Of a DNA stretch of 59,693 bases, positions 46,239 through 55,103 are shown piece by piece. The position numbers were made by a program, and so were the translations under genes. The notes under the pieces are model-generated. The model was not told where the DNA came from. It saw only the letters and a list, made by a program, of their open reading frames with translations, and made no database searches. The stretch's first letter is position 1. Every line of letters begins with the position of its first letter. This stretch comes from Minisyncoccota bacterium (GTDB taxonomy: Bacteria > Patescibacteriota > Minisyncoccia > Minisyncoccales > JAQTPW01), in assembly GCA_028712565.1 (NCBI GenBank), contig JAQTPW010000006.1:1-59693 (forward strand). The letters run 5' to 3'.

Positions 46239-46832
46239 ATGAAAGCTATTTTAGGTTTAAAAGTTGGAATGACACAGATGTTTGATGAAAAAGGAAATGT
46301 AATTCCGGTGACTTTGGTTGAGGCAGGCCCTTGCGAAGTGACCCAAATAAAAAATAAAGAGAACGATGGATATACGGCGGTACAAATTGGATTTAAAAAA
46401 ATTGAAAAAGAAAAACGAATTAAAAAGCCGCAAAAAGGAAAGCCATTTAAATGGTTAAGGGAATTTGAAAATGGAGAATATAAAGTTGGAGATAAAATAG
46501 ATATTTCTGTTTTTAAAGAAGGGGATGAGGTAAAAATTTCCGGAATTTCAAAAGGAAAAGGATTTGCCGGCCCTGTGAAAAGATACGGATTTCGTGGAAG
46601 ATTATCATCTAGCCACGGTACAAAACATGAGTTGAGGACCCCTGGTTCCACTGGCTCTTCCATGCCAGAAAGAGTTGTTCTTGGAAAGAGAATGGCAGGC
46701 CACATGGGAGTGGAAAGAGTATCCGTTAAGAATTTAAAAATTGCAAAAATTGATTTAGAAAATAATTTATTAGCAATAAAAGGCGCAGTCCCCGGAAGAA
46801 AAGGGACATTATTGGAAATTATTAGAAATTAA
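46239..46832 (+). CDS. rplC: 50S ribosomal protein uL3
   Basis: MKAILGLKVGMTQMFDEKGNVIPVT…GHMGVERVSVKNL. Confidence 0.97.
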   Translation: MKAILGLKVGMTQMFDEKGNVIPVTLVEAGPCEVTQIKNKENDGYTAVQIGFKKIEKEKRIKKPQKGKPFKWLREFENGEYKVGDKIDISVFKEGDEVKISGISKGKGFAGPVKRYGFRGRLSSSHGTKHELRTPGSTGSSMPERVVLGKRMAGHMGVERVSVKNLKIAKIDLENNLLAIKGAVPGRKGTLLEIIRN

Positions 46833-47464
46833 TGAAAACAGCAGTTTACAATTTAGAAGGAAAAGAATCCGGAGAGGCCTTGCTTCCAAAGGAGCTTTTT
46901 GAGGTTAAAATGAATCCAGATTTGGCTCATCAGGTTGTTATGATTTCTATAGGAAACAAAAGAGAAGTTATTGCTGATACAAAAAATAGAGGAGAGGTTT
47001 CAGGCGGAGGGAAAAAACCCTGGAGGCAAAAGGGTACGGGCCGCGCAAGACAAGGGTCTACAAGATCTCCATTATGGAGGCACGGAGGCATTGTTTTTGG
47101 CCCGACAAATGAAAGAAATTTTAAAAAAGAAATTCCCGACCGAATGAGAAAAGCCGCACTTTTTATGGCCTTGTCCGATAAGGCAAAAAATAATTTAATA
47201 ATTGTTTTGGACGATTTAAAATTGGAAACGCCAAAAACAAAAGTTATGGCGGAGATTTTGGGGAAACTTCCTTCAAGGGATGAAAAGACTTTGATTGTTT
47301 TGCCAAAAATGGATAAAAATCTGATTTTGGCGGCAAGAAATATCAAAAATGTAAAAACTATTCAGGCAAAAGATTTGAATGCCTTGGATTTATTTTCTTT
47401 TAGATATTTGATAATTCTAAAAGAGAGCATAAAAGTAATAAAGGAAACGTTTTTAAAGAAATAA
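46832..47464 (+). CDS. rplD: 50S ribosomal protein uL4
   Basis: GGGKKPWRQKGTGRARQGSTRSPLWRHGGIVFGP. Confidence 0.97.
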   Translation: MKTAVYNLEGKESGEALLPKELFEVKMNPDLAHQVVMISIGNKREVIADTKNRGEVSGGGKKPWRQKGTGRARQGSTRSPLWRHGGIVFGPTNERNFKKEIPDRMRKAALFMALSDKAKNNLIIVLDDLKLETPKTKVMAEILGKLPSRDEKTLIVLPKMDKNLILAARNIKNVKTIQAKDLNALDLFSFRYLIILKESIKVIKETFLKK

Positions 47465-47465
47465 T

Positions 47466-47873
47466 ATGGCTTTTCCAGAAATTTTTAAGAAAACTGAAAA
47501 GAAGCAGGTTTTTGAAAAAAAAGAAAAGGTAAATATCAAAGACAAAAAAACAGAAGAGAAACCCGCAAAAGAAAAGGCTAAAAAAGCAACCGGTTTTTAT
47601 GCTAATATTTTAGAATCCCCGCATATTACCGAAAAAGCCACAGACCTTTCCGAAAAAAACCAGTATGTTTTTAAAGTTTTTTCCAAAACAAATAAAAAGG
47701 AAATAAAGAACGCCGTTGAAGAGATTTATAAAGTAGATGTAATTTCAGTAAATATCATTAATATCCCTGATAAAAAAAGGCGGCTAGGAAGAACTTTGGG
47801 ATGGAAATCCGGATATAAAAAAGCTATTGTGGGAATTAAAGCAGGGCAAAAGATAGAATTAATGCCAAGATAA
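47466..47873 (+). CDS. rplW: 50S ribosomal protein uL23
   Basis: ESPHITEKATDLSEKNQYVFKVFSKTNKKEIKNAVEEIYKVDV with a ~45-aa Lys/Glu-rich N-terminal extension. Confidence 0.96.
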   Translation: MAFPEIFKKTEKKQVFEKKEKVNIKDKKTEEKPAKEKAKKATGFYANILESPHITEKATDLSEKNQYVFKVFSKTNKKEIKNAVEEIYKVDVISVNIINIPDKKRRLGRTLGWKSGYKKAIVGIKAGQKIELMPR

Positions 47874-47876
47874 AAA

Positions 47877-48662
47877 ATGAAAAATTCAAAATTAATTTCA
47901 AAAAAAGAGCCGGAAAGGAATTTATTGATCTCTTTAAAAGAAAGAGCGGGCAGGTCTTCTACGGGCTCAATAAGCGTCCGCCACAAAGGCGGAGGGGTAA
48001 AGAAGCTTTACAGGATAGTTGATTTCGGACAGGAAAAAATAAATGTTCCCGGAAAAATTTTAGCCATTGAATACGACCCTAACCGGACTTCATTTTTGGC
48101 CTTGGTGGATTACCAGAGCGGAGAAAAAAGATATATTATAGCCCCTGCTGGCTCAAAAGAAGGGGATCAGATATTATGCGCCGATTCTGCAGAATTAAAA
48201 ACAGGAAACAGGACAAAATTAAAAACTATTCCAGTAGGAACCGAAATCTTTAACATAGAATTGGTCCCTCAAATGGGTGGGAAATTAGTAAGAGGGGCAG
48301 GAACTGCGGCAAAAGTTGTAGCACAAGAAGGAAATTTTACCCATTTAGAATTGCCCTCCGGAGAGATAAGGAAAATACCCAATGAATGTTTTGCAACAAT
48401 AGGAGTGGTTTCCAATACCGAACATACTTATGAAATTTTAGGAAAAGCAGGAAGCAACAGGTTAAAGGGAGTCAGGCCAAGAGTTAGAGGAACAGCAATG
48501 ATTCCGCCTGACCATCCGCATGGAGGAGGCCAGGGAAAAACATCGACTGGTTTTCCATTTCCGAAAACTCCTTGGGGAAAGCCAGCACGGGGAGTCCGGA
48601 CAAGAAAGAACAGATGGACTGATAAATTAATAATTAAAAGAAGGCAGAAAAAAAATAAATAA
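47877..48662 (+). CDS. rplB: 50S ribosomal protein uL2 (short N-terminus)
   Basis: [22 protein letters not shown]…[23 protein letters not shown]. Confidence 0.97.
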   Translation: MKNSKLISKKEPERNLLISLKERAGRSSTGSISVRHKGGGVKKLYRIVDFGQEKINVPGKILAIEYDPNRTSFLALVDYQSGEKRYIIAPAGSKEGDQILCADSAELKTGNRTKLKTIPVGTEIFNIELVPQMGGKLVRGAGTAAKVVAQEGNFTHLELPSGEIRKIPNECFATIGVVSNTEHTYEILGKAGSNRLKGVRPRVRGTAMIPPDHPHGGGQGKTSTGFPFPKTPWGKPARGVRTRKNRWTDKLIIKRRQKKNK

Positions 48663-48664
48663 TT

Positions 48665-49015
48665 ATGCCAAGAAGTTTAAAAAAAGGTCCTTTCGTTGAC
48701 CCAAGCTTAATAAAGAAAATTCAAAACACAAAGCCCGATTCTCGCGAGGTTATTAAGACATGGAAAAGAGCTTGCACTATCACCCCGGAAATGATTGGCT
48801 TTACTTTTGGAGTTTATAATGGAAAAAGCTTTATTAGCGTTAAAGTTTCTGAAGAAATGGTTGGCCATAGGTTGGGAGAATTTTCTCCAACAACAAAATT
48901 TTCAAGGCATGGAGGAAGAATGCAGAGAGAATTAGAAGCAAAGGAAGCGGCAAAAGAAACTGCAAAAATTGAAGAAGTAAAGCAGGTAGAAACAAAGCCA
49001 GCGGCAAAAAAATAA
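48665..49015 (+). CDS. rpsS: 30S ribosomal protein uS19
   Basis: [19 protein letters not shown]…[17 protein letters not shown]. Confidence 0.97.
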   Translation: MPRSLKKGPFVDPSLIKKIQNTKPDSREVIKTWKRACTITPEMIGFTFGVYNGKSFISVKVSEEMVGHRLGEFSPTTKFSRHGGRMQRELEAKEAAKETAKIEEVKQVETKPAAKK

Positions 49016-49038
49016 AATAAAAAATAAATAAAATAATT

Positions 49039-49584
49039 ATGGACGCCGTCGCAAAACTTAAATATTTAAGAATAGCTCCGAGAAAAGTCAGATTGGTAGC
49101 AGATTTAATCCGCGGAAAGAAAGTGGGGATTGCCCAGAATATTTTAAGTTTTACCAAAAAGGGGTCTTCCGAAGTTTTGCTAAAATTATTGAATCAGGCG
49201 ATTTCCAATGCAAAAAATAATTTAAAATTAGAAGAAGAAAATTTGTATATTTCCAAAATTTTAGTAAATGAGGGGCCAAAAATCAAAAGATTCAGGCCAA
49301 GAGCGCGGGGTTCGGCTTATGAAATCCAGAAAAAAACTTCCCATATTATTCTTACCTTAAGCGAATTTGGGAAGACGCAGAAAGCGAAAAAATCAGAAAA
49401 ATTAGAGGTTAAAAGAGCATCAGAGCCCGAGGCAGCGTCCGCGGAAAAATTAGAGAAGGATGAAAAGCCCCAAAAAGAAGAGAAGTTTACTCCAGAAAAA
49501 CCGAGATTTAAGGCGGAAAAAGAAATTAAGAAGTCCGAAGGCGGAAAGGTATTAAGGAAAATTTTTAGAAGACAAACTTTTTAA
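49039..49584 (+). CDS. rplV: 50S ribosomal protein uL22 with long charged C-terminal extension
   Basis: LRIAPRKVRLVADLIRGK…RFRPRARGSAYEIQKKTSHI. Confidence 0.97.
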   Translation: MDAVAKLKYLRIAPRKVRLVADLIRGKKVGIAQNILSFTKKGSSEVLLKLLNQAISNAKNNLKLEEENLYISKILVNEGPKIKRFRPRARGSAYEIQKKTSHIILTLSEFGKTQKAKKSEKLEVKRASEPEAASAEKLEKDEKPQKEEKFTPEKPRFKAEKEIKKSEGGKVLRKIFRRQTF

Positions 49585-49597
49585 ACAAATTATAAAT

Positions 49598-50245
49598 ATG
49601 TCACATAAGGTCCATCCAAAAGTTTTTAGAATAAGGGAAATAGCCGATTGGGATTCTAGATGGTTAAACAAAAAAAGGTATCCTGCGTATTTGGAGGAAG
49701 ATTTTAAAATCAGGAAATTTTTGGATAAAAAGCTAGCCAGAGTCGGAGTGGAAAAAATTGAGATAGAAAGATCTTTTGGAAAGCTAAATGTAATAATTTC
49801 GTCTTCAAGGCCGGGGCTTATCTTCGGCAGAGGAGGTTCGGGGATAGAAGAATTAAAGAAGGAAATTGAAAAAAAATTATTAAAAAAGATTGATGGAAAA
49901 ATTCCTGAATTAAAGCTTGAAATAAAGGAAATAAGAAATCCTATGATGTCCGCCACTTTATCAGCTCAAGCAGTAGCCCAGCAACTGGAAAAAAGAACCC
50001 CTTACAGAAGAGTTTTAAAACAGGCGATTGAAAAAATTATGGCAGAAAAAGAAGTAAAAGGCGTCAGAATAGAAGCTGCCGGAAGATTAGACGGAGTAGA
50101 AATCGGCAGAACAGAATGGTTGCAAAAAGGCCAGCTTCCCAGGCAGACAATCCGAGCAAATATTGATTATGGAACGGCTGAAGCGGCCTGCACTTATGGA
50201 AGAATTGGGATCAAGGTTTGGATGTATAAAGGAGAAAAATTTTAA
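49598..50245 (+). CDS. rpsC: 30S ribosomal protein uS3
   Basis: MSHKVHPKVFRI…KH-like domain, GVRIEAAGRLDGVEIGRTEW. Confidence 0.97.
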   Translation: MSHKVHPKVFRIREIADWDSRWLNKKRYPAYLEEDFKIRKFLDKKLARVGVEKIEIERSFGKLNVIISSSRPGLIFGRGGSGIEELKKEIEKKLLKKIDGKIPELKLEIKEIRNPMMSATLSAQAVAQQLEKRTPYRRVLKQAIEKIMAEKEVKGVRIEAAGRLDGVEIGRTEWLQKGQLPRQTIRANIDYGTAEAACTYGRIGIKVWMYKGEKF

Positions 50246-50256
50246 TTTTTTAGAAT

Positions 50257-50661
50257 ATGTTGTATCCTAAGAAAGTAAAACATAGAAAATGGAGAAAGCA
50301 CACATCTCAAGGAATTGAAACCCGGGGGACCGATTTGATTTTTGGAGCATATGGGTTAAAAAGCTTAGGAACCAGTTTGATTTCTACGCGCCAATTGGAA
50401 GCCGCGAGAAGATCGGTCCTTAGGTTTTTGAAAAAAGGGGGGAAATTCTGGATCAGAATTTTTCCTGATAAGCCTATAACCAGAAAAGGTTCTGAAGTCC
50501 CGATGGGAGGAGGAAAGGGCGCGGTTGACCATTATGCTTTTCCGATTCGTCCCGGAAGAATAATTTTTGAATTAGAGGGCATAAAAGAAGATGTGGCGCG
50601 GGAAGCATTAAGAATTGCGGCAGACAAGCTTCCGGTTAAAACAAAATTTGTCAAAGGATAA
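50257..50661 (+). CDS. rplP: 50S ribosomal protein uL16
   Basis: MLYPKKVKHRKWRK…RQLEAARRSVLRFLKKGGKFWIRIFPDKPIT. Confidence 0.97.
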   Translation: MLYPKKVKHRKWRKHTSQGIETRGTDLIFGAYGLKSLGTSLISTRQLEAARRSVLRFLKKGGKFWIRIFPDKPITRKGSEVPMGGGKGAVDHYAFPIRPGRIIFELEGIKEDVAREALRIAADKLPVKTKFVKG

Positions 50662-50672
50662 TTTTTATAAAT

Positions 50673-50858
50673 ATGAAAGCAAAAGAATTGCGCGAAAAAA
50701 CAAAACCTGAATTAAATAAATTTTTGCAAGACGGCAGAGAAAAATTAAGGCAATTTAGGTTTGATCTGGCTGCTGGCAAAGTAAAAAATGTCAGGGAGAT
50801 TCGCCAAACAAAAAAAGACATAGCCAGAATTCAAACTTTGTTAAAACAAATTCAATAA
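50673..50858 (+). CDS. rpmC: 50S ribosomal protein uL29
   Basis: MKAKELREKTKPELNKFLQDGREKLRQFRFDLAAGKVKNVREIRQTKKDIARI. Confidence 0.96.
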   Translation: MKAKELREKTKPELNKFLQDGREKLRQFRFDLAAGKVKNVREIRQTKKDIARIQTLLKQIQ

Positions 50859-50862
50859 AAAT

Positions 50863-51159
50863 ATGCCAAAACGCCAATTAAAAGGTATAATAGTTTCTGA
50901 CAAAACGCCAAAAATGGTGGTAGTTAAGGTTGAAAGGATAAAAGAGAATAAAAAATACAAAAAAAGATACAGGATCCAGAAAAAATACAAAGCCCATTAT
51001 GAAACTGGAGAATATCATATTGGCGATATAGTTCAAATTGAAGAATGCCGGCCTGTTTCCAAAGATAAAAAATGGAAAGTGATTAACAAATTGGCTTCAG
51101 GGGCCGGAATAGTAGAGGAGCCGATTGAAGAAATTACTGAAGAAGTAAAAAATATATGA
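50863..51159 (+). CDS. rpsQ: 30S ribosomal protein uS17
   Basis: GIIVSDKTPKMVVVKVER…GDIVQIEECRPVSKDKKWKV. Confidence 0.96.
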   Translation: MPKRQLKGIIVSDKTPKMVVVKVERIKENKKYKKRYRIQKKYKAHYETGEYHIGDIVQIEECRPVSKDKKWKVINKLASGAGIVEEPIEEITEEVKNI

Positions 51160-51524
51160 TAAAGATAAGAACAATGTTAAAAGTCGCGGATAATACCGGA
51201 GCAAAAACTCTTCAGTGTTTTCATATTTTGGGCGGCAGCAAAAGGAATTTTGGGGTGATTGGAGATATGATTGTTGGTGTTGTAAAAGACGCAGAGCCGA
51301 GAAGACAGGTCAAAAAGCACGAAGTCCAGCACGCCGTAATCATCAGGCAGAGAAAAGAATTCAAAAGGCAAGATGGCTCTTATGTCAGATTTGATGATAA
51401 TGCCTGCGTAATTTTGGAGGGCAAAACCCAAGATCCAAAAGGCGGAAGGGTATTAGGGCCTGTCGCCAGAGAAGTAAAAGAAAAATATCCGAAAGTCGCG
51501 GCATTGGCAGAAGAATTAGTATAA
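51156..51524 (+). CDS. rplN: 50S ribosomal protein uL14
   Basis: MIKIRTMLKVADNTGAKTLQC…GTRVLGPVARE-like core. Confidence 0.97.
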   Translation: MIKIRTMLKVADNTGAKTLQCFHILGGSKRNFGVIGDMIVGVVKDAEPRRQVKKHEVQHAVIIRQRKEFKRQDGSYVRFDDNACVILEGKTQDPKGGRVLGPVAREVKEKYPKVAALAEELV

Positions 51525-51575
51525 ATAGTAAAATTAGTAATATTAGTAGAATTAGTATCAATTAGTATATTAGAA
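51525..51575. repeat. Degenerate 9-10-nt tandem units between rplN and rplX
   Basis: AAATTAGTA ATATTAGTA GAATTAGTA TCAATTAGTA TATTAG. Confidence 0.8.
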
Positions 51576-51582
51576 TCGATAT

Positions 51583-51888
51583 ATGAAATTAAAAAAAAGC
51601 GATACAGTTTTAATAATTTCAGGCAAATACCGCGGGAAGAAAGGAAAGATTTTATCGGCTTATCCAAAAAGCGAAAAAATTTTAGTTGAAGGGATTAATT
51701 TGAAAAAAAAGCATCAGCGTCCCAAAAAAGAAGGAGAAAAAGGCCAAATCGTTGAAATTCCTTTTCCTATGGAGGCAGCTTGCGCAAAACTGGTTTGCCC
51801 TAAATGCGGAGAGGCCACAAGAGTTGGCTATAAAGTTTCTGGTGGAAAAAAATACAGAGTTTGCAAAAAATGTTCGCAAGAAATATAA
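51583..51888 (+). CDS. rplX: 50S ribosomal protein uL24
   Basis: KKSDTVLIISGKYRGKKGKIL…VEGINLKKKHQRP; C-terminal CxxC pairs. Confidence 0.96.
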   Translation: MKLKKSDTVLIISGKYRGKKGKILSAYPKSEKILVEGINLKKKHQRPKKEGEKGQIVEIPFPMEAACAKLVCPKCGEATRVGYKVSGGKKYRVCKKCSQEI

Positions 51889-51900
51889 ATTTAATGTAAT

Positions 51901-52458
51901 ATGGCAACTAAATTAGAAGAAAAATATAAAAAAGAAGTAATTCCTGCTATGATGGAAAAGTTTGGATATAAAAATCCAATGGCAGTCCCTAAAATAAAGA
52001 AGGCGGTTTTGAATACTGGCTTTGGAAGGGAAGTTGCCGGAAAAGCTTCTGAAGAGCAGAAAAAAATCCCAGCATTTATTACTGAGGATTTAGCTCAGAT
52101 TACCGGGCAAAAGCCAATTCTAAAAAAAGCCAAGAAATCAATTTCCAGCTTTAAAATCAGAGAAGGTTTGGTTATCGGGGCGGCGGTTACCTTAAGGAAA
52201 AAGATGATGTGGGATTTTTTGGAAAGGTTGATAAATATTACTTTGCCGAGATCCAGAGATTTTCAAGGTATTGATTCAAAGGCATTTGATAAAAACGGGA
52301 ATTTAACCATAGGATTAAAAGAACACATCAATTTTCCCGAAGTGTCTCCGGAAAAAGCCAAAAATATTTTTGGGTTAGAGATTACTGTAGTAACGAATGC
52401 AAAAAATAAAGAAAAAGGGATTGGCTTATTAAAATTAATGGGATTTCCAATAAAATAA
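51901..52458 (+). CDS. rplE: 50S ribosomal protein uL5
   Basis: [42 protein letters not shown]. Confidence 0.97.
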   Translation: MATKLEEKYKKEVIPAMMEKFGYKNPMAVPKIKKAVLNTGFGREVAGKASEEQKKIPAFITEDLAQITGQKPILKKAKKSISSFKIREGLVIGAAVTLRKKMMWDFLERLINITLPRSRDFQGIDSKAFDKNGNLTIGLKEHINFPEVSPEKAKNIFGLEITVVTNAKNKEKGIGLLKLMGFPIK

Positions 52459-52459
52459 T

Positions 52460-52645
52460 ATGGCAACTGAAGCCCAAATTGCAAAATCAAAGAAAAAACC
52501 AAAATTTAAAAGCCGAGTTGTAAGAAGGTGTTTTAGATGTGGAAGGAAAAGAGCATATATGCGAAAATTCGGTTTGTGCAGAATATGTTTCAGAGAAATG
52601 GCAAATAAGGGATTAATTCCCGGCGTTAACAAATCATCTTGGTAA
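52460..52645 (+). CDS. rpsZ: 30S ribosomal protein uS14, zinc-binding type
   Basis: [38 protein letters not shown]. Confidence 0.97.
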   Translation: MATEAQIAKSKKKPKFKSRVVRRCFRCGRKRAYMRKFGLCRICFREMANKGLIPGVNKSSW

Positions 52646-52655
52646 ATATTAAACT

Positions 52656-53045
52656 ATGAGCGATTCAATTTCCGATTTATTAACTTCAATAAAAAATGCC
52701 CAAGCTGTTTCAAAAGAAACAGTGGTTATCCCTTTTTCTAATCTGTGCTATAGTATTTCCCAGGTTTTGGAAAAAGAAGGTTTGGTTTCAAAAATTGAAA
52801 AGAAAGGCAAAAAAACAAAAAAGGTTATTGAAATTACGCTAAGATATGAAGAAAAAACTCCTGTAATTTCTGGAATAGAAAGGATTTCCCGGCCCGGGCA
52901 AAGAATTTATATAAAAAATAAAGAAATAAGGCCCATAAGAGGAGGATATGGCTTGGCGATAATTTCCACATCAAAGGGGTTGTTGACAAACAAAGAAGCC
53001 AAAAAGCAGAAATTGGGAGGAGAATTAATTTGCGAAATTTGGTAA
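52656..53045 (+). CDS. rpsH: 30S ribosomal protein uS8
   Basis: MSDSISDLLTSIKNAQ…GLAIISTSKGLLTNKEAKKQKLGGELICEIW. Confidence 0.97.
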   Translation: MSDSISDLLTSIKNAQAVSKETVVIPFSNLCYSISQVLEKEGLVSKIEKKGKKTKKVIEITLRYEEKTPVISGIERISRPGQRIYIKNKEIRPIRGGYGLAIISTSKGLLTNKEAKKQKLGGELICEIW

Positions 53046-53071
53046 ATTAAATTTAATGATATTTTAAAACA

Positions 53072-53647
53072 ATGTCACGAATAGGCAAAAAACCAATTTT
53101 AATACCGGAAAATGTTGAAGTAAAAACAGATAACTCTGGCAAGTTTTCAAAAGTTTGCGTAAAGGGTCCCAAAGGGGAACTGTCTTTGGAAATTCTTCCT
53201 GAAGTAAAAGTTGAAATCAAAGAAGGAAAAATTTTTGTCTTGCCAAATATGGAGACAAAAAGGACAAATGCTATTTGGGGATTAACCCGCGCTCTTATTT
53301 TTAATATGACAGAAGGAGTGGTAAAGGGATATGAAAAAAAATTGGAAATCGAAGGAGTGGGATATGGGGCAGCAGTAAAAGGAAATGACCTTGAATTAAA
53401 AGTGGGCTATATAAACACCCTTTCAATTGTCGCTCCTGCGGGAATTAAATTTTCAGTGGAAAAAAACGTAATTACTGTTTCCGGGATTGATAAGGAATTA
53501 GTTGGCCAGGTTGCGGCAAAAGTAAGAAAAGCAAAGCCCGCAGAGCCCTATAAAGGAAAGGGTATTAAATATTTTGGAGAAGTAATAAGAAGAAAAGTTG
53601 GTAAAAGAGTTGTGGCAACTGCTGGAGCAGGAGGTGCCGCAAAGTGA
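53072..53647 (+). CDS. rplF: 50S ribosomal protein uL6
   Basis: MSRIGKKPILIPENVEV…EPYKGKGIKYFGEVIRRKVGK. Confidence 0.97.
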   Translation: MSRIGKKPILIPENVEVKTDNSGKFSKVCVKGPKGELSLEILPEVKVEIKEGKIFVLPNMETKRTNAIWGLTRALIFNMTEGVVKGYEKKLEIEGVGYGAAVKGNDLELKVGYINTLSIVAPAGIKFSVEKNVITVSGIDKELVGQVAAKVRKAKPAEPYKGKGIKYFGEVIRRKVGKRVVATAGAGGAAK

Positions 53648-53720
53648 CGTCCCTCCGATGGGGGACGACATATTAGCGCCCCTTCATCTTATGGGTGCTA
53701 CCCAAAGCTTTAGGGCGCTA
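53648..53720 (+). promoter_or_regulatory. Structured spacer between rplF and rplR
   Basis: CGTCCC/GGGACG hairpin, then TAGCGCCC…GGGCGCTA helix enclosing GGGT-GCT-ACCC. Confidence 0.5.
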
Positions 53721-53730
53721 TTATAACAAT

Positions 53731-54108
53731 ATGCTAGAAGAAAAAAGAAAAAAAATTAGAAGACATAAAAGAGTGAGGGCTAAAATTTTTGGGACAAAAG
53801 AAAGGCCTCGGCTTTGCGTATTTGTTTCAAATCAGCATATTTACGCCCAGCTTATTAATGATGAAAGCCACAAAACCTTAGCTTTTGTTTCCGATGCGGA
53901 TTTTAAAAAAACTGCAAAAACTGAAGACAAAGAAAAAAATGAAAGAAAGGGCAAGACGGCTGTTTCTTATTGGGTCGGAAAGGAGATTGCCAAAGCCGCT
54001 TTGGAGAATAAGACCGAAAAAATTGTTTTTGACCGGGGAAACAGAAAATACCACGGAGTGGTAAAAGCATTAGCCGAAGGAGCAAGGGAAGGGGGATTAA
54101 AATTCTAA
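53731..54108 (+). CDS. rplR: 50S ribosomal protein uL18
   Basis: [39 protein letters not shown] at 53731 inside ORF 53695. Confidence 0.97.
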   Translation: MLEEKRKKIRRHKRVRAKIFGTKERPRLCVFVSNQHIYAQLINDESHKTLAFVSDADFKKTAKTEDKEKNERKGKTAVSYWVGKEIAKAALENKTEKIVFDRGNRKYHGVVKALAEGAREGGLKF

Positions 54109-54123
54109 AAATAAAAAAATAAA

Positions 54124-54699
54124 ATGGAACAACAAGAAAAGCAAACAACAAATAAAAATTTTCGTTCAGAGCGGGCCGGTTCAGGGCCGGGAAGGGTAAA
54201 TTCATCGCCTTTTGGCAGGCAGGGGCAGTCAAGGAGGGGTTTTTCTGAATACGACTCAAAGCTTTTGGATTTATCCCGGGTGACCAGAGTTACAAAAGGC
54301 GGAAAACAGTTAAGATTTAGGGCTGTTATGGTAATGGGAGATAAAATAAAAAAAGTTGGAATTGGTGTGTCAAAAGGACTGGATGTGGCCCAGGCTGTTG
54401 AAAAATCAACAAGAATGGCCAAAAAGAATATGATTGAAGTTCCGATAGTGGGAGAAACAATTCCGCACGAAGTTTATGCTAAATTCGGCTCGGCAAAAGT
54501 TCTGCTTAGGCCGCAAAGAAAAGGGAGGGGGCTGGTAGCAGGGGGAACCGTCAGGATTATTTGTACTTTAGCTGGAATCAAAAATATTTCATCAAAAATT
54601 TTAGGGAGGACAAGCAATAAATTAAATAACGCCATGGCGACGATAGACGCGCTTAAAAAATTAAAACATGCAACTACACGAATTAAGACCAATTCATAA
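54124..54699 (+). CDS. rpsE: 30S ribosomal protein uS5
   Basis: LDLSRVTRVTKGGKQLRFRAVMVMGD…GRGLVAGGTVRIICTLAGIKNISSKILG. Confidence 0.97.
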   Translation: MEQQEKQTTNKNFRSERAGSGPGRVNSSPFGRQGQSRRGFSEYDSKLLDLSRVTRVTKGGKQLRFRAVMVMGDKIKKVGIGVSKGLDVAQAVEKSTRMAKKNMIEVPIVGETIPHEVYAKFGSAKVLLRPQRKGRGLVAGGTVRIICTLAGIKNISSKILGRTSNKLNNAMATIDALKKLKHATTRIKTNS

Positions 54700-55099
54700 A
54701 CAAAGGATGTCCAAAAAAATGGGCAGGGGCGGAGCTCACGGGTTTTACTGCGGAAGGGGGGCAAAAGGGCAGAAAGCGAGAGGCGGCATGAAGTTCAAAC
54801 CCGAAATCCGCGAATTGATAAAAAGATACCCAAAGCTTCGAGGATATAAATTTAAAGCAGTGGAATTAAAACCCGCGGTTTTAAACGTTGAAATTTTGGA
54901 CACTAAATTTAATGAAGGCGAGGTTATTTCACCAAAAATATTGATAGAAAAGAGATTAATCCGTAGAATAGAAGGAAAGATACCTGCGGTTAAAATTTTG
55001 GGGAAAGGAAAGATTGCCAAAAAGCTTATTATTGAAGGTTGCCTTTTTTCCAAATCTGCGAAAGAAAAAATTGAAAAAGCAGGAGGCGAAATAAAGTAA
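54668..55099 (+). CDS. rplO: 50S ribosomal protein uL15
   Basis: MQLHELRPIHKQRMSKKMGRGGAHGFYCGRGAKGQKAR. Confidence 0.96.
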   Translation: MQLHELRPIHKQRMSKKMGRGGAHGFYCGRGAKGQKARGGMKFKPEIRELIKRYPKLRGYKFKAVELKPAVLNVEILDTKFNEGEVISPKILIEKRLIRRIEGKIPAVKILGKGKIAKKLIIEGCLFSKSAKEKIEKAGGEIK

Positions 55100-55103
55100 T
55101 ATT

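Noticed and set aside
7731-51575. Short-period tandem arrays considered as CRISPR
   Set aside because: Units of 7-10 nt without spacers and no cas genes in the window.
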